Source: CAVSXS01 sp963767715 (GTDB lineage Bacteria > Chloroflexota > Ktedonobacteria > Ktedonobacterales > Ktedonobacteraceae). Taken from it: a DNA stretch of 64,000 nucleotides. The position numbers and the translations under genes were made by a program. Within the stretch, counting starts at the first letter, position 1; each line of letters opens with the position of its first letter. The DNA lies in the NCBI GenBank assembly GCA_963767715.1, contig CAVYFA010000009.1:434001-498000 (forward strand), written 5' to 3'. This document shows positions 51,994-60,400 of this stretch, in pieces. The notes beneath the pieces are model-generated. The model did no database searches, was not told where the DNA came from, and worked only from the letters and a program-made list of their open reading frames with translations.

Positions 51994-52977
51994 ATGAAGC
52001 CGTTTGGAGAATTCCTTTCCAATCTGCGCAATAGCGCTGAACTATCTCTTGAGGAACTGGCCTTACTCGCCGGCAGTAGCAAAAGCACCCTCTCACGCCT
52101 GGAAAACGATGAGGTTCCACGCCCGTTCAAGGGAACCGCGCGTAAATTGATTATCACGCTTGCTGAGATTTTATGCACTTCACCGAAAGAAGCTGAGCGT
52201 TATCTTGCATTAGCAGATATTAGCAGAGCCTTACTTACCGAAGTAGAAGAGATTCAGACCGGTGTCATTTCTGCGGCTTCTATTAATCCCCAGACAGAGG
52301 TAAGTAGTCTTGAAAAACTCCGGCATTTCTATGAGCAGCGCATCCTGGAATTTCAAGTGCGCAAAGTGTTGATCAGCCGTCTACCTGCGACTTTAGAGAT
52401 AAAGCTTCAAAGCTACGAAAGAACGCTGCATGAAATCATGGAACAACTGGATAGGCTGCAGAGCAGGAAAAAACTGCCAAACAAGTCTGGCACTTCCCCG
52501 GCAGGAGATTCAGGAGACCCGATCGAAGACAAAGTACTTATATTAAACTTTGCGGCCCATCCTTTAACGCCTCAGCAACTGGCTAAAATTGAAGAGCTGA
52601 CAGGCACAGCTATTGGAGAAGTCATCACTATAGCAACCGATATCAATGAGGCAGAACCACTAGAGCAGCAAATCGCAAGGCTGGTTGATGCCGCGGATTT
52701 ATCCACCGATGATTGGCATAAACGGCATATACTCATTAACCCGCCTGGTTATGCACCTGCAGCAGTCATTTTGTCCGCGGAAATACATGGGCGAATGGGA
52801 CACTTCCCCAGTTACATCCGCTTAAGCCCTAAATATGGCTATGTAACCAGTTATGAAGTTACTGAAATCATCAACCTGCAAACTATTCGCGATAAAGCAA
52901 GGGCTACTGACAACCCTCCAATTAGAAGTGAAGATCGCCTGGTTAAGGCTGCTGCAACTTTACATCACCCAAAATGA
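51994..52977 (+). CDS. HTH (XRE-type) regulator fused to a Csx15-like domain
   Basis: 327 residues. Residues 4-75 form an XRE-type helix-turn-helix (FGEFLSNLRNSAELSLEELA, LLAGSSKSTLSRLENDEVP). A helical, partly coiled linker runs to about 165. Residues 178-303 resemble Csx15, a CRISPR-linked family: VLILNFAAHPLTPQQLAKIE, LVDAADLSTDDW, ILINPPGYAPAAVILSAEIH, GRMGHFPSYIRLSP and YEVTEIINLQTIRDKAR. Csx15 has been listed among small CARF-like or ring-nuclease candidates of type III loci. Normally it is a stand-alone protein. The gene faces away from the cas operon and shares its regulatory spacer. I infer a ligand-responsive repressor or activator of the locus. Confidence 0.78.
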   Translation: MKPFGEFLSNLRNSAELSLEELALLAGSSKSTLSRLENDEVPRPFKGTARKLIITLAEILCTSPKEAERYLALADISRALLTEVEEIQTGVISAASINPQTEVSSLEKLRHFYEQRILEFQVRKVLISRLPATLEIKLQSYERTLHEIMEQLDRLQSRKKLPNKSGTSPAGDSGDPIEDKVLILNFAAHPLTPQQLAKIEELTGTAIGEVITIATDINEAEPLEQQIARLVDAADLSTDDWHKRHILINPPGYAPAAVILSAEIHGRMGHFPSYIRLSPKYGYVTSYEVTEIINLQTIRDKARATDNPPIRSEDRLVKAAATLHHPK

Positions 52978-53002
52978 TAGAAGGAAACACAAGGATCATT
53001 GT

Positions 53003-53590
53003 ATGTTACAACAAGCGAATATCTATAAGATGCTGGTCAATGGGGATGAATGGGGGGAGTGGCAGGGCTACCAGTTGCCTGTGAGCGACGAGTACGTTGT
53101 GATCTGGTCGCCGCGGGGCACGAAGAGGCACTGGAAGCCGCATAAATGGAAACCGGATTTTTTCCTCTCGGAGCGTCACTCGCTTTCGTACTTCTGGCCG
53201 GGAGCATGGTATACCATCCATTGTGGCTATCTCGAAGACGGGTCGTTCTCCGATGGCTATTGCGATATTATCCTGCCCACGCCCGACTACACCAGCGCAT
53301 CGCGCGAACTGATCTACACCGACCTGTATATCGATGTCGTTATTCGCCAGGACGGCAGCGTCTTCACCAAAGATCAGGAAGTTTTCGACCGCGCTGCCCA
53401 GCGCTATCCGATCGTAGAAGAGTCTCGCCAGCAAGCATTCGCTACCCTCGACTGGCTTGAAGAACACGCCAGGCGCTGGAGCGGCCCATTTGCAGTCATC
53501 CCACACCACCTCCCACGCACCGACTGGGACACATTAAGCGTCGAAGAGATTCGCGCCGAGATGCGTTCCGCCCTGCAACAGCAACAATAA
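53003..53590 (+). CDS. DUF402 domain protein
   Basis: 195 residues from ATG 53003 (MLQQANIYKMLVNGDEW). The central part resembles the DUF402/FomD-like phosphatase fold: LSYFWPGAWYTIHCGYLEDG, GYCDIILPTPDYT, IYTDLYIDVVIRQDG and VFTKDQEVFDRA, with the acidic D-x-Y-x-D-V pattern that binds metals in the family. DUF402 proteins hydrolyse nucleotide-like phosphates or anhydrides. The substrate here is unknown. It follows the HTH-Csx15 gene by 25 bp, but its GC-rich codon use differs from that gene. This suggests ordinary chromosome beginning again at the edge of the CRISPR island. Confidence 0.78.
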   Translation: MLQQANIYKMLVNGDEWGEWQGYQLPVSDEYVVIWSPRGTKRHWKPHKWKPDFFLSERHSLSYFWPGAWYTIHCGYLEDGSFSDGYCDIILPTPDYTSASRELIYTDLYIDVVIRQDGSVFTKDQEVFDRAAQRYPIVEESRQQAFATLDWLEEHARRWSGPFAVIPHHLPRTDWDTLSVEEIRAEMRSALQQQQ

Positions 53591-53592
53591 CC

Positions 53593-53871
53593 ATGACAAT
53601 CCCAGCAGCTATCCAGGTTCAACTCGCTCAGCACGGCATCAACGCCAGCGGCGAAGTCGCCCTACGCGAGGCCCTGGAGGCCCGCGTCGAAACCTACACC
53701 CTCATCAAACTCGCTCCGTGGCCCGCGCGCCGCTGGAAGTGCCACTACCGGCTGCTGATCGGCGATGCTATTTTCGATGCTCAGAGTGCGGCAGAGGCCT
53801 ATGCGCTGGGGGTGCTATCGCTTCTTAAAACCCTAGGAGCCAGGGCATTTCCAGCCGACCGAAGCGCATGA
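53593..53871 (+). CDS. Small hypothetical protein downstream of DUF402
   Basis: 92 residues, starting 2 bp after the DUF402 stop, so it is translationally coupled. It is composed of a helical N-terminus (INASGEVALREALEARVETY), a short beta hairpin (WPARRWKCHYRLLIGDAIFD) and an Ala/Leu helix (AAEAYALGVLSLLK). No family recognised. Confidence 0.55.
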   Translation: MTIPAAIQVQLAQHGINASGEVALREALEARVETYTLIKLAPWPARRWKCHYRLLIGDAIFDAQSAAEAYALGVLSLLKTLGARAFPADRSA

Positions 53872-53905
53872 TTTGACGCGTAGGCGGCCGAGGGCGGCAG
53901 AGTGA

Positions 53906-54118
53906 AGGTGGAGTGGGAGACCGTTTAACAAGGGGCCCGCGTCCCTACGGAAATGATAGGCTTATTGTCAGGCCCCTCGTGATGCCTATCGGGCCGATCT
54001 TTTCACACAGTCTCGGACGCTTCGCTGCGCAGGGTGACAGATCAGTTTCGCCGTACTGGTTGGGTCGGTTGCGGACTGGCCGATAAATCGGCGGTGCGCG
54101 CGATAAATCGGCGCCTAC
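53906..54118. repeat. MITE-like family D copy 2 and a GATAAATCGGC REP
   Basis: 53906-54040 repeats the order GAGACCG, TTAACAAGG, AATGATAGG, GCCCCTCGTGA, CTTTTCACACAGTCTC seen at 35640-35780. It is followed at 54078-54118 by a REP with two GATAAATCGGC blocks. No gene is seen in 53872-54267. Confidence 0.7.
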
Positions 54119-54267
54119 TCTGGCTTATAGCTAAAGGACAGTGCTGTGTTCCGATTATGCCACGTGGGCCGTTATAATATAGAGAGGGGGTTTGCTACAG
54201 GCATCCTCTCAGGGCGTATGTAACCGTACACCCATGCACCTTGAACAGTTTGAAAGGAAGAGTGATT

Positions 54268-54678
54268 ATGCAGCGCACTATGTGCAAAGGCAAGATTCAC
54301 CGCGCCACTGTGACGCAGGCCAACCTTAATTACGTGGGGAGCATCACTATCGACGCCGACTTGATGGAAGCCGCCGATATCTACCCTTACGAAAAGGTAC
54401 AGGTCGTCAACTGCAACAATGGTGCGCGCCTGGAGACCTACACCATCGCGGGGGCACATGGCTCCGGGGTGATCTGCCTGAATGGGGCTGCTGCTCGCCT
54501 GGCGGCTGAAGGCGATGTCGTTATCATCATCAGCTATGCCCAGTATAGCGAGCAAGAGATTCGCGCACTGGAGCCGCACATTGTCTTCGTCGATGCCGAA
54601 AACCACATCACCGAGACCAAACATGTGCCGCTCATCGAAATGCTCCCCGAACCAGCTTTAGCCGGGGTCGCATCCTAG
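54268..54678 (+). CDS. panD: Aspartate 1-decarboxylase
   Basis: 136 residues from ATG 54268 (MQRTMCKGKIHRATVTQANL), with GAAAGGAAGAG upstream. The self-processing site is Gly24-Ser25 in YVGSITID, which yields the pyruvoyl group. The conserved RxNTYT-like segment appears as ARLETYTIAG, and the end as VDAENHI. It makes beta-alanine for pantothenate. The C-terminal tail is slightly longer than in E. coli PanD. Confidence 0.93.
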   Translation: MQRTMCKGKIHRATVTQANLNYVGSITIDADLMEAADIYPYEKVQVVNCNNGARLETYTIAGAHGSGVICLNGAAARLAAEGDVVIIISYAQYSEQEIRALEPHIVFVDAENHITETKHVPLIEMLPEPALAGVAS

Positions 54679-54822
54679 CGACTTCACAGTAATCCTCGTT
54701 CAACCGCAACGGTTGAATGAATTACTGGACCTCCTCTTCCTACCAAACGTTCGTAAGACACCGCAACTCTTCTCATCTTCACTACTACCCGAAATGTAGC
54801 GGTTCCCCACGCAGGTGCTTAC

Positions 54823-55028
54823 ATGGGGAGGTTATTCTCGAGAAAAGGCCAGTGAGGGGGAGGCAGGCAAGGCACCCGCAAGGGGCTTACAGGGGAGGTT
54901 GTTCTTGAGATAGGGCCAGCACGGCGGGGAGTAACGGAAGGCACCCGCAAGGGGCCCCGCACCGCTCCCCGCCGCCCCTGCCTCTACAATGAAACGACAT
55001 CCGACAAATCCACCTACCCGGGTAAGAC
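54823..55028. repeat. Repeat family C, two tandem copies
   Basis: A partial copy (about 54823-54887) is followed by a complete one (about 54888-55028). Both contain GGCACCCGCAAGGGG. The second also has CGCCGCCCCTGCCTCTACAA. The spacer 54679-55047 shows no gene. Confidence 0.75.
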
Positions 55029-55047
55029 TTCGAGGGTGCCATCCCAG

Positions 55048-56166
55048 TTAACCCAATAACTCCTCGGCGCTTGTCATCCAATCATCCAGGGCCCCGTCGC
55101 CGGGTATCCATGGGGGCAAATCCATCACGAGTTGTTCAGCGAGGGCGTTCACGTAAGGTTCGTACATCTCGCGATATTTTAACAGCTTCGCATCGGCCTT
55201 CGGGCTGACGTTGCACACCAGCCCGGCATCGCCCAGGATCGCGCGTAACCTCGCCAGGACAGGCGGGGGCAGGCGGTCGTTGTGGCATTGGCGTGGCCTG
55301 GCGCGAATGATCAGCGCCAGGTCAACGGCCGCGTGGCGCGCCATGGCGAAGGTGAGCCGCGCCCTTTTCTCAGGGATGCCATCGATGCCGGCCATAATGA
55401 GCGAACAGGCATCCAGGATCATCGTCATGGCGGCCAGCCATGACTGGTTTTCGTGCTGCGAGCGGAAATAAGCCAGCGAAGGGTAGGAGAGGTGACTTTC
55501 CAGCAGCTCAGCCGACCAGCGCTCCCATTCATTGAGGAACTGGCCCAAGGCATCCGCGTTTTGATGCTGCCCATAGCGCCGCAGCAGTTCTCCCGCGCTG
55601 GGCGGCGAACCGGCGCGCGCGTCGAGCAGCGAGATATTCACCTCGCGCCTCGAAAAGGACTGGTAGAGCACGGGGAGATAGCCGATCACGACCGCCAGGA
55701 TGCCGAAACCAAAACCTGCTTCCACTACCGTCAGGAAGCGCGCAATACCAGTGAGCGGCACTACGTCGCCCAGGCCGAGCGTGAAAAAGGTCGTGCCGCT
55801 GACATATAGATCGGTCGCAAAGCCAGGAGCCTTTACCAACGAACTGTAGGCAGAACCGCAGGACCATTGCAGCAGCGCGAAGCCGGCGATGAGTCCCACG
55901 GCCCAGATGAAGAGCAGGAAGAGCAGCCCGATTGGCCCGTAGACGCCCAGGAAATTTTCGCGGCGGTTCCTGTTCTTGATGTGTCGCCCGATGGCTATCC
56001 AGGGCGCCCACGTCAGGCGACCACTAATCGAGGACAGGCGCAGTGGCCGCGTGACCCTGCGCGGCAGGATCATCACCTCGAAGACATCCAGCAGCACCAC
56101 GAAAATGAGCGCCAGCGCCAGGAGATCGATCAGTATAGACATACCGAATGTTTGCATAAAGGCCAT
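55048..56166 (-). CDS. Potassium-channel-like membrane protein (Ion_trans_2)
   Basis: 372 residues. Helices lie at about 8-32 (MSILIDLLALALIFVVLLD), 78-100 (IGLLFLLFIWAVGLIAGFAL) and 140-165 (VVEAGFGFGILAVVIGYLPV). The pore loop lies between the last two: SGTTFFTLGLGDVVPLTG. The selectivity filter reads TLGLGD instead of TVGYGD, so strict K+ selectivity is uncertain. A soluble helical domain of about 200 residues follows. No RCK/TrkA domain is visible. It is divergent from recX. Confidence 0.8.
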   Translation of the reverse strand: MAFMQTFGMSILIDLLALALIFVVLLDVFEVMILPRRVTRPLRLSSISGRLTWAPWIAIGRHIKNRNRRENFLGVYGPIGLLFLLFIWAVGLIAGFALLQWSCGSAYSSLVKAPGFATDLYVSGTTFFTLGLGDVVPLTGIARFLTVVEAGFGFGILAVVIGYLPVLYQSFSRREVNISLLDARAGSPPSAGELLRRYGQHQNADALGQFLNEWERWSAELLESHLSYPSLAYFRSQHENQSWLAAMTMILDACSLIMAGIDGIPEKRARLTFAMARHAAVDLALIIRARPRQCHNDRLPPPVLARLRAILGDAGLVCNVSPKADAKLLKYREMYEPYVNALAEQLVMDLPPWIPGDGALDDWMTSAEELLG

Positions 56167-56259
56167 GTTTATTCCTTGAGAGTACCCTTTCCGATTTGAG
56201 ACAGGCTAATCAGATAAGCTTATTATAGACTATCTTGCCGGGGGTGTTATAGTAACTTC

Positions 56260-56895
56260 ATGCGTATTACTGCCCTTGAACCACAGGCGAATAACCCTGA
56301 GCGCGTCAACCTCTTTGTTGATGGCCGCTTCATGCTGGGCGCCAGCGCGGCTATCGTCCTGCAGATGGGTCTGCACGTTGAAGAGGACATATCGCAAGAG
56401 CAGCTCGAACAGCTTCGCAATGAAGAGGCCGAGCAGCAGGCGGTTGACCGCGCCTTCAACTTTCTCTCGTACCGCCCGCGCAGCCGCGAGGAGGTGCGGC
56501 GCTACCTGCTGCGCAAGCAGACGGCGCCGGAGATCATCGAGGCGGCCCTGGCACGCCTGGACCGGCTGGATTTCGTGAATGATCGCGCCTTCGCGGGCTT
56601 CTGGATCGAGAATCGCGAGCAGTTCAGCCCGCGCGGCTCGCGTGCCCTCAAGAACGAACTACGTTTGAAGGGCGTCGATCGCGAGGTGGTCGATGAACTG
56701 GTGGACGAAGAGCAGGACGAGCAGCGCGCCCTGCTGGCCGGTCGCAAGAAGGCCATCTCGCTGGCCCGTCTCCCCAATATAGACTACGCCACGTTCCGCA
56801 CGCGCCTCGGCTCGTTCTTGCTGCGGCGTGGCTTCGGCTACGAGGTGGCGACGCGCACGGTGAAGGCTCTGTGGCAGGAGATCAAGGATTTGTGA
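56260..56895 (+). CDS. recX: Regulatory protein RecX
   Basis: 211 residues with the three tandem three-helix RecX repeats: AFNFLSYRPRSREEVRRYLL, LDRLDFVNDRAFAGFWIENR and RGSRALKNELRLKGVDREVV, plus a C-terminal repeat ending YEVATRTVKALWQEI. An N-terminal beta segment (RITALEPQANNPERVNLFVD) is normal for the Firmicutes/Chloroflexi type. RecX caps and inhibits RecA filaments. recA is not adjacent in this window. A strong hairpin with T5 lies downstream. Confidence 0.92.
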   Translation: MRITALEPQANNPERVNLFVDGRFMLGASAAIVLQMGLHVEEDISQEQLEQLRNEEAEQQAVDRAFNFLSYRPRSREEVRRYLLRKQTAPEIIEAALARLDRLDFVNDRAFAGFWIENREQFSPRGSRALKNELRLKGVDREVVDELVDEEQDEQRALLAGRKKAISLARLPNIDYATFRTRLGSFLLRRGFGYEVATRTVKALWQEIKDL

Positions 56896-56969
56896 GGTAA
56901 AAACCTTTCAAATTATTGCATCGTGATATATAATATATGAAGAAGTGATTTTCCACAAAGACCTCGTTC

Positions 56970-57050
56970 AGGGCGAGCTATGCTTCGCCCCTGCAAAGGC
57001 AGACCTGACCGGTATTTGCAGGGGTGTGTAAGTGTGGCTCGCCCTTTTTG
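56970..57050. terminator. Hairpin with T-tract after recX
   Basis: AGGGCGAGC at the left pairs with GCTCGCCCT before TTTTG at the right. An inner pair CCCCTGCAAA / TTTGCAGGGG strengthens it. It ends recX and lies just before the 3' end of the converging kinase gene. Confidence 0.7.
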
Positions 57051-57057
57051 CATGGCG

Positions 57058-58272
57058 TCAGTTATTATCGCCGGAGGTCGGCGTAGCGCTGATAGCAGGC
57101 GTCGGAGTCAGTGCCGGCGTTCCCTCGCTCGTTGAGGGCGTTGACGATGACTGCGTAGCAGTGACGTGCGGCGTGGCTGCCGCCAGGTGGACGGGGGGAT
57201 AACTGCTGGCGTTGATGGGTACCACCGTGATCTTCTGGATGTCGCCCGGCAGTGTATTGCTATGCCCTTTGGTGAAATTGATGCTGATGGTGGCCGGGTC
57301 TATGCCCGCCTGGCCTTTCAGGAAGGTGCGCGCCGCGCTCACCGTTTTGCCTACCAGGGCATCCTGGATGGCCCTGAGCTGGGATGCCGGGAACTGGTAG
57401 ACGACATCGCCCCCCGCGGCGATGCTGAGCTTAATCTTACCCGTTGTGGCATCGATGCTCTGCACCACCGGCTGCCCGATTACTTCCGTCCCATTGACAA
57501 GGATATAGTTTGCTCCCAACTGCTGCACCTGGCCCGCCAGCATTTGCCGGGCCACGCTCTGCGCATCCGCTCTTACGTAGTAGACCGTGCTGGCCTGCTC
57601 GTTCAGTGCCACCGTGACTGTTTTTGACGGCTGGTCAACCTCAGGATTGGACGTAATGGAGACATCGGTGAACTTTATATCCCCGATCTTCGTCCCGTGA
57701 GCGCCGGCAACCTGCTGCTGTAGTTTCTGCGCCAGGCTCTCCTGCAAGCCCGGTCGTTCCTGGTTCGCCAGTCGATCTACATCCGCCTGGCTCACCCCGG
57801 TCTGGCACCCGAAGATGAAGACGCAATTCACCTGTCCCGTTGCCTGCCCGCTCATAGAGGCTGTTTGATTCGCCGTAATGCCGTGTTCCGGAATGACCTG
57901 GTTGGCCACATCAACGTTCTGAGCCGAAAGGGTAGCGGTAATCGTGTATTGCCCTTTCAGCGCCATCACCTTCGGACCAAAATTGACCGTGACTGCCGTG
58001 GCGGTGGCTATCTGAATGCCGTAGTACGCGAGATAGCCGATTGCCAGCAGCAATACCAGCATGAACGCGGATAGCAGTGGCAACAATGTTCTTTTCCTAT
58101 GCTTGCGTTGAGGGCGAACCGGTTGCGCGGGGCCTGCCGTCTGCGGCGTTGGCCCTGCCGGCGGCAGCGAGGACGAGGGCAGCGGCGATAGTGGCGATGC
58201 AAATTGAGATGTCGGGCGCATGGACTGCCTCAAGGACATAGTCGGAGCGCCATAATCAGCGGGACCAAACAC
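57058..58272 (-). CDS. Membrane-anchored extracellular part of a receptor-type Ser/Thr kinase (separated by a frameshift)
   Basis: A Pro/Ser-rich segment and a basic stretch (PQRKHRKRTLL) precede one membrane helix (FMLVLLLAIGYLAYYGIQIA) and a large outer domain. The outer domain resembles baseplate-like or DUF4129-free beta modules (VTVNFGPKVMALKGQYTITA, QVNCVFIFGCQTGVSQADVD with two Cys). A Thr/Pro tail ends the protein. Its frame opens inside the 3' end of the kinase gene without a good start. The natural linker SPPQAVAPVAPSVFGPADYG reads on upstream into the kinase linker. I infer one gene 59297-57058 of about 730 residues, split by a shift near 58330-58345 (CCCCTTTCCCC). Confidence 0.7.
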   Translation of the reverse strand: MFGPADYGAPTMSLRQSMRPTSQFASPLSPLPSSSLPPAGPTPQTAGPAQPVRPQRKHRKRTLLPLLSAFMLVLLLAIGYLAYYGIQIATATAVTVNFGPKVMALKGQYTITATLSAQNVDVANQVIPEHGITANQTASMSGQATGQVNCVFIFGCQTGVSQADVDRLANQERPGLQESLAQKLQQQVAGAHGTKIGDIKFTDVSITSNPEVDQPSKTVTVALNEQASTVYYVRADAQSVARQMLAGQVQQLGANYILVNGTEVIGQPVVQSIDATTGKIKLSIAAGGDVVYQFPASQLRAIQDALVGKTVSAARTFLKGQAGIDPATISINFTKGHSNTLPGDIQKITVVPINASSYPPVHLAAATPHVTATQSSSTPSTSEGTPALTPTPAISATPTSGDNN

Positions 58273-59297
58273 GGATGGAGCAACCGGCGCAACTGCTTGC
58301 GGCGGCGAGGCCGGTTGGAGAGAGGGGAAAGGGGAACAGGCGATTCCGCGGGAAGCTGGGCGGAGGATTCCAGGGAGACCTCTTCCAGTTGGGATGAGCC
58401 CTGCGCGGATTTCGCGTTCGGACCCGAAGCGGAGAAACCTGTGGTATTGAGCGGCTGAGAAAGCAGCGTCAGGCCGGGCCGCGTCGGCGACATGATAATC
58501 TGGTACGCACGCTCAAATTGCTTCAGCACTTCATCGGCAGTGGCAAAGCGATCCTCCGGGCGCAGCATGATACAGCGTGAAACGACGTACTTCAAGGGGT
58601 CGGGCATGTCGTCGATCTCGTCGCCCATGGGCAGGTTGCCGGTCAGCATCTGGTGCAGGATGACGCCCAGCGAAAAGATGTCGTTGCTGGGAGCCGCGAC
58701 ACCGTTCGCGCGCTCGGGCGCCATGTAGGCGAATGTGCCGACCTCGTGGCCCGCCGTCGTCAGGGGCGGGCTGGCCTCATTGCCCTGCACCGTGGCGATG
58801 CCGAAGTCGATCAGGCGGACATAGACCTGCCCATCCTGTTCATCGAGCAGGATATTGGTGGGCTTGAGATCGCGGTGAATGACGCCTCGCCTGTGGATGT
58901 AGGCAACAGCCTGCACCAGCGGCACAAACAACTGGCGCACCTCCGGCAGCGACAGGCTTCCGCTTTTCAGGCGGCGGGCCAGCGTGCCGCCCTCGATATA
59001 GGGTGTGACGAGGAAGAGGCGGCCCTGGTCCTCTCCAAACTCGAACAGTGGCAGGATATGCTCGTGCTTGAGATGCGAGCTCACCTGGGCCTCGCGCAGG
59101 AAGCGCGCCCGCGCGGTCAAATCGTGCATCAATTCTGAACGGATGATCTTGAGCGCGACGAGCCGGCCAAAGGCGGAACGCTGCTGCGCAAGGTAAACCT
59201 CGCCCATTCCGCCGGTGTCTATTGGACGGATGATGTCGTAATTCCCAAACCGTTCAGGCCGCTCTTCTTTTATGACCGGCCCATATTGCTCTCTCAT
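58230..59297 (-). CDS. Ser/Thr protein kinase domain (Hanks-type)
   Basis: Kinase domain at residues 18-275: Gly loop IDTGGMGEVYLAQ, VAIK-type lysine in LVALKIIRSE, catalytic loop VIHRDLKPTNILLD, IDFGIA (DFG), and APE in YMAPERANG. The activation segment contains Ser/Thr for autophosphorylation. After a Ser/Pro-rich linker the frame ends abruptly with an unnatural RRRKQLRRLLHPCLVPLI tail, overlapping the frame of the membrane part by 43 bp. This supports a single receptor kinase split by a one-base indel. The kinase faces the cytoplasm and would transmit a signal bound by the outer domain. Confidence 0.88.
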   Translation of the reverse strand: MREQYGPVIKEERPERFGNYDIIRPIDTGGMGEVYLAQQRSAFGRLVALKIIRSELMHDLTARARFLREAQVSSHLKHEHILPLFEFGEDQGRLFLVTPYIEGGTLARRLKSGSLSLPEVRQLFVPLVQAVAYIHRRGVIHRDLKPTNILLDEQDGQVYVRLIDFGIATVQGNEASPPLTTAGHEVGTFAYMAPERANGVAAPSNDIFSLGVILHQMLTGNLPMGDEIDDMPDPLKYVVSRCIMLRPEDRFATADEVLKQFERAYQIIMSPTRPGLTLLSQPLNTTGFSASGPNAKSAQGSSQLEEVSLESSAQLPAESPVPLSPLSNRPRRRKQLRRLLHPCLVPLIMALRLCP

Positions 59298-59372
59298 GCG
59301 ACAAAGTGCTTTCGGTAGCGCAGATCGATATAATACCTCTATCTACAATAGACGTATACTATCACAAATTCG

Positions 59373-60170
59373 TCATGTATTGCGGTCGCCCTTGAGATCC
59401 TTTACTAGCGCGGCGATGTCGTCGTAGATGTGATCGGGCTGCACCTGGGAGGAGGGGAGATCGGCGCGCGAGGAGCTGCCGGACAGCACGAGCAGGGTAT
59501 GTGTGCCCGCGTTTTTCCCGGCCAGGATATCGACGCTCAGGGTGTCGCCGATCATGACCGTTTCGCCAGGCTGGCTATCAAGCAGGCGCATGGCTTCCTG
59601 TAGAAGCATTGGCTGCGGCTTCCCCACCACTTCGGGCGAGATGCCGCAGGCGGCTTCGATGGCCGCCACCATCGCGCCGCAGCCCGGGATGAGGCCTCCC
59701 TTCACGGGCAGTACGGGGTCGCGGTTGATGGCCACGAAGAGCGCACCGGCGCGCACGGCATTCGTGGCGCAGTTGAGCTTCATATAATCGAAGTCGCGGT
59801 CGAGCCCCACCAGCACGGCATCAGCCCTGGAGGAGTCCACGGGCGCGACCGTCATTCCCTGGGATTCGACAAGCTCGATGAGGGGCATTTCCCCAACTAC
59901 GTAGATGGTACCTTTAGGACTCCTCCGCGCAATATATTGCACGGCAGCCTGGCCCGCCGTGAGCATATGCCCATCGTTGGCTTCGATGCCGAGTCGCTTG
60001 AGTTTGGCCAGCACCTGCGCCGCGGTAGCAAAGGAGTTATTGGTGAGGTACAGGTATTTTTTGTGCTGCGACTCGAGCCACCCAACGAACTCCTGGGCGC
60101 CCGGCAGCAGCTCGTTGCCCCGGTAAATAACCCCATCAAGATCGATAAGATACGTGGTATACGGTAACAT
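59373..60170 (-). CDS. HAD-IIA family hydrolase (NagD/p-nitrophenyl phosphatase type)
   Basis: 265 residues from ATG 60170. HAD motif I is YLIDLDGVIYRG with both aspartates, motif II is LYLTNNS, the lysine lies in GKPQPMLLQEAM, and motif IV is MIGDTLSVDILAGKNAG. The cap is of the C2a type, as in NagD and phosphoglycolate phosphatase-like enzymes. A 2-phosphoglycolate role is conceivable, since a GlcD-GlcE fusion is present elsewhere in the window, but nothing links them directly. Confidence 0.9.
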   Translation of the reverse strand: MLPYTTYLIDLDGVIYRGNELLPGAQEFVGWLESQHKKYLYLTNNSFATAAQVLAKLKRLGIEANDGHMLTAGQAAVQYIARRSPKGTIYVVGEMPLIELVESQGMTVAPVDSSRADAVLVGLDRDFDYMKLNCATNAVRAGALFVAINRDPVLPVKGGLIPGCGAMVAAIEAACGISPEVVGKPQPMLLQEAMRLLDSQPGETVMIGDTLSVDILAGKNAGTHTLLVLSGSSSRADLPSSQVQPDHIYDDIAALVKDLKGDRNT

Positions 60171-60220
60171 AGTGACTTTCTTCGGCCATAAAAGGCGACC
60201 GGTGATTTCCTGGTTATCGT

Positions 60221-60385
60221 AGGGGCGCACCCTTGCGGCTTACACAGGAAGTTTTATCTCGAGAAAGGGCCAACGAGGCGGAGAGGCACGAAGGCACCCG
60301 CAAGGGGCCCCACACCACTCGCCGCCGCCCCTGCCTCTACAATGAACCAACCTCCGACAAGCAACCTACCTGGGTAAGCGCCCTT
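60221..60385. repeat. Repeat family C, copy 3
   Basis: Begins GTAGGGGCGCACCCTTGCGG and carries CTCGAGAAAGGGCCAACGAG, GGCACCCGCAAGGGGCCCC and GCCGCCCCTGCCTCTACAA in the same order as the copies near 15838 and 54823. It fills the space between the HAD gene and dnaA. Confidence 0.75.
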
Positions 60386-60400
60386 CCTCTCGCCACTCCT

